Shown in pieces: positions 22,816 through 34,800 of a stretch of 64,000 nucleotides of DNA (the stretch's first letter is position 1; every line of letters starts with the position of its first letter). Position numbers and translations under genes: made by a program. The notes beneath the pieces are model-generated. The model saw only the letters and a list, made by a program, of their open reading frames with translations, did no database searches and was not told the origin of the DNA. Origin of the DNA: Patiria pectinifera (taxonomy: Eukaryota; Echinodermata; Asteroidea; Valvatida; Asterinidae); assembly GCA_029964075.1 (NCBI GenBank), contig CM057130.1:2046001-2110000 (forward strand). The letters are read 5' to 3'.

Positions 22816-25800
22816 TTAGTTTTGGACAGCCATGAGTGATGGAGGTTGATTGCGGATGGTCTTGGTGGGTGTGCCCACTGCTCGTCTGTCGGCCTGGGCT
22901 TGCCTCATTGCTGCCTCCAGAGTTTGCTGCAAAAGGAAAATGGATCAACACAAAGTGTCTTAAGACGTCCTCTATTATGTTTGATAAATTTGCCGATTAC
23001 ATGTACAGTGGAACACCATTATAACAAGGTCCTTGGGACTTTACATATTACCTTGTTATACCTTGCTTCGTCCTTCGGATGGGACGTAAAGCCGTAGGTC
23101 CCGTGTGTTGTGTAATGCACGTTAAAGAACCCAGTAACACTTATCGCTAAGAGAAGGGGTTTGCCCCGGTGTTTCTGGCAGTGGCTGCAATATGCGCCGC
23201 AGTACCTTGTAAACCATTATAAGGTGCTACATAATGGGTCACATATTTCTCATAAACTTTATTTACCTTTCTTTAATAATAGACATAATTTCCAGCGCCT
23301 TGAGTACCTAATTGTTGGTAGATACGTGCGCTATATAAGACTCCGATATTATTATTATTATTAGTACAACAGGTACCTTGTATTAACAGTAATGGAAAAC
23401 AAAGTAAAAACAAAGACTTGGGACCTCAAATTTTGCTTGTTATAAGCTGGATGTTGAATTAACAGTGCTCTTATCAGGGTTCAACTGTATGTACTTTAAG
23501 CACAACTGCCGGAGATGCAAACATTGCTTTGTAATGAGTGGACCCTTGGCGACCTTTTCATGCAAATTCCTGCGCTTTGACGCTTCCTGCATAATGGCAA
23601 GAGATCCACACTCTAATCATGAACTCGGTTTTGTTCTTCCTACTGTGACATGACCACGCACACTGCGTTTTTATATGCACAAGCCTTTAATGCGATAAGT
23701 GAACCAGTTTGTACATGCCACAACAAGTAATCAGGCATGCAACCTTTCCTCGGATCCGCTGATTTCCTCGTTTTTTTACTTCTCATGAATGCCATTACAA
23801 ATTGAAAAACACTGTACAAAGTCTTGTGTGGTTTGGAATTTCCTCGTTTTTTGAAAATTTTCAGTTGCATGCCTGAGTAACGTGATGTAAATCAATGCAG
23901 ATTTGAAATCGGAGAAAGGGCCCACCTAAATTCATACCGAGGATGAGTTCCTGACAAGTTGCAGCTAGAATTATTCACTTTGTGGGGAAGAAGCTCTGCA
24001 ATTGTCCCAGACATGTTTCAGGGAAATTTTCATTAGCAACTGCTTGACTCATCAATACTGATAACTTTGTTGCGGGAAGATTGCGGGGAAGTTGTTCAGA
24101 ATCCTGCAACTTATACCCGATACAGTGTCTGTAACTTGTCCGGAACTCGTCCCGGATATGAACTGAGACGGGCTCTGAGTAGACTTGTTCATTTTAATAA
24201 TAGAAATGGAAAACAATGGTCCACCAGAAAACTCTGGAAATATATGGGAAATGGAACCAGGTTCAATTTCTGAAAGCTTGTTATCTGGAATTAGATGGGC
24301 TATCTCCCAGTTTAATGGAGTGTTTGTTTTTTTCTTACCCGTCTATCTGTGCGCATCCTGGCATTGTAGAAGGAAGCAGAGTCGGGATTCTCCATCAAAA
24401 GCTGCGACTGAAGGCGTTCAAATTTCTCTCCCTCGTCCTCCGGCTTAAAGCAAAACAAATAAATAAATAAATGAAGTGAATGCTTTCAATGGGGACAATT
24501 TTACACAGAACATTAGATGGTTAGGAAGAAATTTCGACTATTTTATTGTGTTGTAGAAGGATTATGATACAATAGTTTTAAATGGTACAAAATTATGACG
24601 GGGTTAAGAGAAGAATTAGCACAGAATTCAGTGTGGAACTTCACTATTTTCCGTATTACTCTATTCTCTCTGACGTTCAGCAATTTACAAAATTAGCTCA
24701 AGATACATGTATCTTTTTTCTTTCACATCGAGAAACTTCATGTGTAACAAGCCTCTGTACTGATGACGTCACACTTTGTTTACGTGTGCACTTTCCTATG
24801 GAGCCAGTGGGGGCCATGGTCCACTGAGTAAAGCACACATGTAAACAAAGTGTGACGTCATCAGTACAGAGGCTTATTGAAAGTTATAATACCCAGATGT
24901 ATGGAAATAAGAGGTTTTTTTACAAACGGTCTTAATAGTTGTAAGTCATTGAGTACTTACCATGTCTACATTATACATGGTGCCTGACCGTATACCAAAG
25001 CCGGCATTAGCACTAGTCTGCTGGTCATCACTACTCAGGAAGCACTCTGAATACCAAGTGTCAAATTCTACAAGGAAAAACAAAACAAGTTCAGCATTGG
25101 AAGCAATAAAAATATCCACTGTGCAATAAAAATATCCAAAACTTCAGAAACAAGGCAATTGGTTTCACAGGTGGACAATTGATGGAGAGTGTACTGGAAC
25201 AATGGATGGCACTATGTGACTACTCACAAGAGCTCTAGTTGATGCACACAATGTTGGAATGTATTTGTTCATGTATGGCAGCATTAGCATTCAACTTTCT
25301 GTCATGTCTGTCCTATCACCACTGGGGGTATACTTATATGCAGAGTGTTCATTAAACAACAACTATAACAGCATTAAAGCTACAGTCCATCATTTGCAGC
25401 TATCCAAAAAGTAACTGACGTAATTATTGTTGAAAAACATACTTGGTTGAAAGATAGTAAGGGAACTCCCTCTGAAATTATTCTTTATGGCAAGTTGTCA
25501 TTTTGAAGATATCGGCCCGCGGTTGCTACAATTCGTCGGTTCAGTGCATGACATCGCGTAGCTGCAATCGGCTCAGTGAGAACATGTCTCAGATGCTGAA
25601 TTCAGGCCCGATTCAAAACATGATTCAGCAACTTTTGATATGAAATCGAGACCCCAGAATGCTGCTTTTCTCGAAATATACAGCTTAAGCTGAGCTGAAA
25701 CTTCATCAGGTTTAGTTGTTCAACACCCTTCTTTAGATTTTGAGCACGTGTGTTGCTTCAAACGAACAAAATGCATAAATTACAAATGCTGGACTGTACC

Positions 25801-28800
25801 TTTAACAAATGGAATGATTACAAGAGCTAATGACTGGGTTCAAAAGCTAGATGGTTTATCATAGTCTGATTATCTTGCTTCGAAGCCACGTATCACTGGT
25901 TGGTCGCATCGTTGCCAGAGGGAACCGTTTTGACTATCGTTTGACTAGTGACAGTTACTTGCACATTGCTATTCACATGCTGGCAAAATTAAGTTACATT
26001 ATAGTTCAACCACAAGTTGACCGATGGTTCTTAGTCACACTTGCTCCATGATGCCCAAAGTGTTGTCATCACAAGCCAATCACAAGTCATCCAGTCTCTG
26101 GTCAACTGGCATGCTTTTCAACAGAACTCTGACGAAGGCTTGTCTCTGATATTGTAACACTCTGATGCTTAAGACTTGAATCGTGTGACTTGTGATTAAC
26201 TCTTGAATGACTCTGTTACAACCCTGGATGTTCTGTTCTTCTACAAGTGAAGTCTCTAGGAGGCTCTCTCGCTCACCTGTGATCAGCCTCTGTCTGCACT
26301 GGTCCACAAGTTTCTGGCAGTACTGCACCTCTGACTTGACCTGGCGTAGTTCATCGTAGTCCTGCCTGTAAGCTGCTTTCAGCTCCTTCAGCTTACGGAT
26401 CAGCTGGAATTCCTCCTCTGAAATCACCATTTCACCGTTCTCTGTGGAAAAGTCTCCTATCGGTAAAACAATGAGAAACAAAATTGGTGGCAATCCCAAC
26501 AAATTAAATTACATATTCCCCAATTTTTTTTTTCATAAAATTTTATGAGAAGTTTTTTTCCAAAATCAAAAGATATGTATGTGGTACAAAAAAAAATCAC
26601 AACTAAGCAGATATAAACGACATTTCCATCACTGTGATTTGGCCTATTCCCTCTAATCTCCTTTATCCTCCAAGGCTTTATGCAGGATTTTGCAGGATTG
26701 TACAAGGTGAAACACAGCCACCTTAATTTTCAAACCTCCAAAGTGAAAGTGAAAAGAAAGTGTCACTCCTTTCCAACACAGTGGACGATTCAGGAAAATC
26801 TGGGTGCGATCAACAAATGTACTTTACAAAGGCAAAAAAATGGGAATGTTTCCATTACTTCTCATCCATTTAAAAGTTCTCTTCTTTCAGTTTAACTGAC
26901 TGAAAGTAACAAGACTAGGTATTGAATCTAGTCCCAGAGTGCACAAAACTTGATTCAATTGATTCAGAATGTCTATTTACTGGAAAGTGGAAGTTTTTTC
27001 TTGCATCGGGTGTACACAATGGGCTAGATTTAAGTTCATCCATTCGGGGTCATCCTAAACAATAGCAATGCCTGGTTGTCTTCATCGGCCAACAACAAGG
27101 CAAAGTAACAAGTGACTGTCAGTTAGCCTTGTTGTTGGCCAATGAACACAGCCAGACAGTGCCATTGTATAGGATTACCCCAAAAGGGTGAACCTAATAT
27201 TCAGTGGATCAGTCAGTGAGATATGTACAAAGAAAGACACAAAGCTGGATCTCTTGGACTATGACAAGTTCCTCCTGCTGTGTTCCTTTCTGCCTCCAAG
27301 CCAACCAATGTGCTTACCCTGCTCAGCTCTGTCATTCCTGACTTTGTCAATGGCCTGTCGCGTCTGGTCGATTTCCTCCTTTGTTATGTTGATGGTCTTG
27401 GCCAGGTCTCGGCATTGCTTCTTTTTAGTTCCAAGAATATCTGGATAAACAAAAATTGCGACTTAGGATCGATAACTGAGACGAGTTGTGCTGCATTTTG
27501 ACAAATTTTAATGTAATTTGCACACATATAAAATAAAGAAACTTCGTGACATGGACTTAAATTTGCTCAGGTCTGTGTTTTTTATAAAAATCTTTAGGCT
27601 GCCACAAAAAAAATCACTTTTGCTTCCAAAACAAAGAAACTACTTCTTGTGGCTATGCTGCCCTTGAGTCTGTATGTAGATGGCATGGATGAGCAAAATA
27701 TTAGTCGTTGAGAGATATTTCTATTAGAAAAACTAAAATTGCCAAGACTCTGGGGAAACCTTTTTAGATATTCGTGTGCAAGGAAAATCTAAGAAACTTG
27801 AAAATCTCCTTGAAGTGTGTTTTCTATTCTGCAGGTGTTTTGGGCTGAAAAAAAGTTTTTTATTTTTAAACAAGCAATCTGGCCAAAACTAGGGTAATAG
27901 AGAGAGATTAAACATAGGAGAGAATGATTGTTTGGGCTGGGAAATATCATTTCAATATTGGGTTTAGCCCTTCATCTATATAATTTTATAAGCACTGTAT
28001 ACTTGGTGCCATCTGTGAGTTTGATTACCTTTGTTTTCTATGAGTATCCTATTAATCTCGCTCCCTCTCTCATGCTTGAACTCCTCAAAGGCGACAGTGC
28101 GCAGTGGCGGCGTGCTGGCCCGTGGTGGCTGGGGCAGCTCCGACAGAGGCCCTCCTGAGCCGGCCGCTGAGGCCGTCTCGGCACGCACCGCTGACTCCCT
28201 CATCTCCAGGGGAGCTGGGCGGACCGGAGAGGACTGCTCCGTGGGGTGGGTGCTGGGCACAGGACTGGTGGTGCCTTGGACGACCTTGGTGGGTTGCGGG
28301 CTGTGGGTTTGGAGGGAAGAAATATAAAAAATAGAAATGTTTTCTTTTTTTTCTTTTTTTTTCTCCAACTTTCACTCGGGAGGTAACGCACTGAGTATAC
28401 AGTGTTTAAACGTCGGAGAAGGGCAAAAACTAACTTGATTTATATCACCCCGACACAAAATTCCATCTTATAAGAAATATCTTGAGGCCTGTTTATACTT
28501 CACGTGAATGAAAATTCAAAACAGTTGTAAACCCAGAAGGTCATACTTGTTGGTGAGCAAATTCAACTACGTTAAACTAATTTGGCTTCATCTCAATAGC
28601 CTTTCCTGTCTGCCAACATTGGTGAAATATCCTCTCGAAAAATCAACAGGATTTTTTTTGTTCAGAACAAACCTTGCTCTGTCTTTGCCCTTCTTGGTTC
28701 TGGCTTTCTTGGCAGACACAATGGCTGAGTGCGTGGGCTTGGCAGATGAGGGCGCTACACCCAGACCGAAACCCTGGCCGTCCACGTCACCGACGTATGT

Positions 28801-31800
28801 GGCCCCTCCGTTGTCATCAAACACCACACCAGCCTGTCAAGGGTGACACAACAGTTAAAGAAAAGTGAAGAGAAAAACATTTGCAAACAGTTTTTTTGAT
28901 CTCAGAGGTGTATTTTTGTCATATTGACTAAGTAACAATCCAAGACTTTAGCCATGCGGAGGGTCTACACTCGAAAAAAAAGTTATCTATTTTATACACA
29001 GTGGTTGCCATATGCAACCACAAAATATAGTTACCAACACCAAGGACACTCCAAAAAATACTACACAAGTTTAATGAATGGAGTACAGAACTGCACAAAA
29101 CAGAGTACAGAAAATTTAATACATTAGACAAACAAATATCAACCTGACAATATTCTGAGTTACGTTTCCTTATAAAAAAGCCCCTGAAGTTGACGTAATT
29201 TTATCTTTCCCAAGTTATTTTCTCATTAAAATGATTGGCTCTTATGGAGCTGTCTCAGATGAATTCCACAATTCTGTCTGTTAACCCTTGTATATTTCTG
29301 TGCAGAGAATATGGTTATTGATTTCTTATAAACAAAGTAAAGGCGACTTTAAATAAAATGTCTTTTGTCTCCCCCCCCCCCTCCCCAGGGGGTGAGTTGC
29401 CTTTTTCTAGAGCTGCTGTATTCAGCATACGGGCAATTCCACGGTTACTCACGTTACATTTTTGATGTACTTTAGAGTTTCCTTGGGCTGTAATTACCTT
29501 AATGAAAAGGTTTAATAACTGTTATCCCCATGGTAGATAGAGTAGACCTAGACCTACCTAAGCACCAAAGATGACATCCAGAAAAATGTGTTATGTATGA
29601 TAAACAAGACGCACAAAATCAGTTACTCACGTTACGAAAATGTATGGATGTCATCTTTGGTGCTTAGGTAGGTCTAGGTCTACTCTATCTACCATGGGGA
29701 TAACAGTTATTAAACCTTTTCAGTAAGGTAATTACAGCCCAAGGAAACTCAAAAGTACATCAAAAATGTAACCTGAGTAACCGTGGAATTGCCCATACCA
29801 ATTCCAATGTATTATTTGATTTGCCAGTGGATCTGCTGAAGTCATTCAACTGTCTCCTGAGAACATGCACATCAGATACAAGCAATGTTACCTTCTGAGC
29901 GGCAGCCACAGCGGCCGGGTCCATGCGGTCAATCAGCGTGTACTTGCCCCTCAGTCTGGCCTCCACGTCTTGCTCCATCTGGCCCACGATGTTCTTGAAT
30001 GAGGAAAAGACCGTCTGGATCTGACGGACGTTGACCACGTCCATCTCATCTATGGCACCGTCCAGGTACCGTCGGGCCTGGCTCTGGATCTCAAGCTGCT
30101 GGGCGTCTGACAGGGGCTCGTAGTTGACCTGACTCCTGTTGGCCTGGATATAGAGAGGGATTCATAATACAAACTGTGGCTGGACCTTTAAATGTGATGA
30201 ATTGACGTTAGCTTCACATACCTTGGTATGTGAAGCTAACTCCTGACGACGTGCAGAGCATTCTGTTCGAAACGTTGAGTCCCTCCGGTTCATTTCAGAA
30301 CCACACATACTCACAAAAGAAATTTATTCTCATGGTGCTACCGCAAATTTATCTTGTCTTAGTACCTTGGTTAATGTCACAATTAATTACCGTAGATATA
30401 TTAAACAATTTTGTTTGTCTTGAGCATTTAAGAATAGATCAACTTTAAAAAACTTAATTACCACTCAACATCATAAAAAATAATCAAATTAGGTTTTGCC
30501 CTTCACCGACGTACAAACACTGTATACTCAGTGAGAGTTGGAAAAATCACTCAAGTGGGACTCGAACCCACGATCTCCTGCTTTCTAGTGCAGATGTCTT
30601 ATCACTCTAACGGGACTGGTTGGTTGGTTCGAATCTGGTGTACATAGCAGCGGGTACCGCATCAACTATTCATCAGATGGAATTTTTTTGCGTCGGGGTG
30701 ATGTTAATCAAATTAGGCTTTGCCCTTCACCGACGGGCAAAACCTAATTTGATTAACATCACCCAGAAGCAAACATTTCATCTAAGGAATCCTAAAATTT
30801 ACCAGCCATATTTGATGGTCATACATTTTCTACAGGGTAACGACAGGTGTTAATCCTTTTATTTTTACTCATGATTTATTTTTTGCTTTTTTTCAATTCT
30901 CTTACCAGCGTATCGTGCATCGCCAGCTCATGCTTTAGATGCTCAATTTCCTTGGTGAGTTTCTTGACGAGCAACACCGGATCAAAGAACTCGTTGACGG
31001 CCGGTTCAATGCTGATGCCCCTCATGCGGATGGCAAAGCGCAGTGTGGATATGGTCTCTTCAATCTGTGCTGCCTCGCCCCAAACATTGGCAACCAGTAC
31101 AGTGTTGCAGGTACCACCTAAACACAGCAAGAAAAGGACAATGGTTATCTGGCAGTCATTGACTCGTCAGGTCCTGTATATTGCCCCAAACTGCTCTGGC
31201 TGTTACTACTCCCCGTACGGCTCCAAACTGCCCCAGCACTGTACAGTTTTATAGATTCATCCGGGATTAAATCTGTTGTTTTCCAATGTGCAACAGGTGA
31301 TAATGGGATATTGAACAAATGTGTGCAATCACTGAGGCCTCCAACAATAATAGTTCTCCTTCCGGTTACCCTACCTACCCTATTTTGACATCCCTCTAAC
31401 CCTAATTTTTTTTGGGGGGGGGGGGGGAGAATGAGGGAAAAAACCTGAAAACCATCAATTACTACCTTTTACCCTTTATTAGGCCAACAAAAAAAATAAG
31501 TCGGTCTCTGGTCAGCGCGCACGTCGATTTTAATCATGCGCGTCAATCTTTTTTTTTTTCCAAAATGTTCCGCGGTAGCTCCAACAGCGCCCTCTATTTC
31601 CGCACCTCCTCAATTTTTTTTTACCAAAGAGCACCAAGGAATGGGAAATTGCACCAAGGCAAATAATCGAAAGCACCAAGGCAAATTATGGAGGACACCA
31701 ATGTACATGAGGATACCAAAAAAGCAAAATAGTACCCCACCTTGTCTGTACAATCCAAGCTTGAAGAAAAAAAAGAAAAAAAAGCGAAAAAAAAAGCCGT

Positions 31801-34800
31801 GTGGCCGCGTCAATTCTGGAACTTTGGTCTGACCAGAGACCGAATATTTTTTTTTTTTGGCCTTACACGCAGACACTTCTATATGATTGTGCACAAAAAA
31901 CTCCCCCCCCCCAAAAAAACCCCTTTTTTCAAATACCATGTAATCTGAAGCAGAACAGTTTTTTTTTTCGGTCTGATTAAAAAACGGTGTTTTGTGGGTG
32001 ACAGGGTCAATCCTACCTCAGCCAACTTCTTTGTTCTTCATTTCTGAATGCCAATTCATTTGCAGCATGCATCACATTATTAAGCATTCATGATGCAGAA
32101 TGCACAAAACTTGGGGCACTGTGCGGAGAATGCTTCTTTACTTATGTACATCGAATTTTCATGTACATTCCCATGAAGTAGGGATGTGTCTTTATAATTA
32201 ACCTATCGCGTTAGAATTGCGCCAACACAGCTTGTGAAATATTAGCCAATCACATGACGTACAAATGGATGCGCAAAATCTGAGACAAACGGAACTTAAC
32301 GTACACATTCCATAGGGTCATCTAAGGGTGTGGCTAACTCGCAAACGACGATAGGTTGATTCTGTTGCTGACTGACTGCCTGACTGACCGACTGTTACTT
32401 GTGACGTAGACTTGCAGAATGCTCACTTTAGCCCTAAACAATTGACTCGGATTATACTACACCCCTCAGACTAAACTTGCCTGGGACAAGTAAGTTTTAT
32501 AGTCTTGCTTTTAAATTGAACCTGGTACCAAAGGCCTAGTGAGTGAGCTGGGACATGATGGAGAGACGTGTTTGCTTACCGAGCGAGTCTTTGAGCGCAT
32601 GGGTGAGTTTGGTCTGCCTGTAAGGTATGTGATCCCGTTTCTTGTCGGCCAAGGCGATGATGGTCTGCTCCAGGAAGGTCAGAGACTTGTTGATGAACAT
32701 CGCCTCTTGCTGCGTCTTGCCTTCAGACTGTGGATATACAGGAATTTGGGGTTCAAATACAAAACCACTGGTTTTATTTGACTTTTGTGTCGTTTTCAAG
32801 AGTTTTTACCTTGGGCTACTGTAATCCTCCGATAAAAATACCCAAATTTTATTTTGGGTTAATTTTGCGCACTAACAGATCCCTCTTCTGCAGGTAGACT
32901 GGTTCCTGGTCCATACAGTTTCGACTCCGAAGAGGGGTGGGAAATGAATTATTGTTGGGCCACAAACCGTTCAAAATTAGTAAAGTTGTTATTCTGAAGC
33001 AAATTTTCCATTCGAAATCTCATTCAAAAATGAAAAACTTTTGTAACATTGTTATTGCTAGAAAGACAGCACTTTAAAAAATAAATCAACTTTTCAGGGT
33101 GGAACTCATATAGCATGGACATCTTCAACAAATGGAATAAGAATGCAAGTATATATAAGAAAACAGAAACATAAAGCTTGTGTGGTAGTCATGCATGTTG
33201 GCAACAGGACCAATAGCATACCCCTGTTTTTCCAAGCCTCTCTGAACCTGCCAGGTCCACCAGGTTGAGTTTGCTCTTCATGTACTTGGCCGTGGAGTCT
33301 GTCCGCGACCGGGACTCCACGTGGACGGTGAATATGCAGTGGGAACGAGACGAGGCCTGGTTGAGGGTGTGCGAGGCGATGGCTCGGTTGGTCTCACCCT
33401 GGAGAGTCCAAACAAATTTAGTAATTGAAATTGAGAAATGTCCATCGCCAAGACATAAATTCAAAGATCAGTTTTAAGATTGCACACTGAAAGCCATTTG
33501 AGGGGTGAGTAAAATATCACAGAATTAGAAAAATTGATTAAAATTTGTCATCTGCAATTGTCATCAGAATTAGTAAAAAAATTCCCACACTAAAGTGCAC
33601 ATGAGATTGAGGAAGGCATTCAAAAACTTTGCGTTTAGTATTCTTTAGACTTCTTTGCATGATGAATTTGATTAATACTTGTTCAATTTGCATATACAGA
33701 CTGATAAGTAAAATGGGTTTGATTCTGAAATCAATCAGCAACAAGTTTGTTATTCATCATGTTTTACAGCTTTTTCTGATACAATTAGAAAAGAAAAACC
33801 TTCAACCTCAACCTATGAAATTGTCCAACTATGGGTGATTGTCATTTTAATAATCAGTACACATTTATTTCAGTTCACACAGGCCATTTTGTAACTGCGC
33901 ATTTTAAATTTTGCGCACAAGTCACCACAAATCACTGCAAGTCCAATCTCCAATTTTGCTGGTTTTTCTTTTGTTTTACCTCAAAGAGCAAGTTGAGTGC
34001 CTCCTCCTCATTCTGTGCGATATGCAAGGACAGCCCCTTGATGTTGACCCCAAACTCATCCTCACTGATAGTCATCATGGGCAGGCCCTGGATGGCGTCC
34101 GGCAAGGTACTCAGGAGATCAAACATAGTCTCGTTGTAGATCTCCAGGTAGGAGATGCGGACCGTCACAGCCTGCTCGCCTCGCTCCTCAATTTCCTTGT
34201 ACACCTGTTACAGATCAAGAGCAGATTTCATTTCAACAGAGTGTAGTAGGTAAGGACTGTGGTGATAAAAGTCTCTGTTAAATAAGCAAAGGTCTCCTTT
34301 CTACTAAGCGTACTTATCGTGCATTCCGTCGACATCTAGAAATAGATTCCCTGTATGATAGGAAAAAGGGTCGTTGATCTTCACTTACGACCCTAGTGGT
34401 GTGCATTTACAGGCAGTACAGGAACTGGGTACCCTGTTGAAGAAATGTGTTTTGGTTTTCTATGCATCCCGGTTTTCATTTTGAAAATTCCTACATATGG
34501 CATTCAAAACCTTTCTCTTTCATTGTCTGAAAAGTCTCTGTAAAATTGGTTGCGGGTACCCTATTCAATAATCTGGAACTGGTTTCTGACAGCAGCGGTC
34601 GGGTCCCCGCGGGTACCTGATTCTGATGCACACCCCTATACGACCCGCAATGTTTTTTTTTTTTAAATTCGAGTTTGTCATCACAAGGTTATCTGAAGAA
34701 ATGTCTCCAAAGGTAATGATAAAGTTTGTCTTACATCCCTCAAGTCCATTCGTCTTATTCACTTGTGTGATGCACAGTCAGCTCCATGAAAATGTTGGTG

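Noticed and set aside
28031..28375. Plus-strand frames opposite KIF9 exon 10
   Set aside because: Shadows of the GC-rich minus-strand coding exon.
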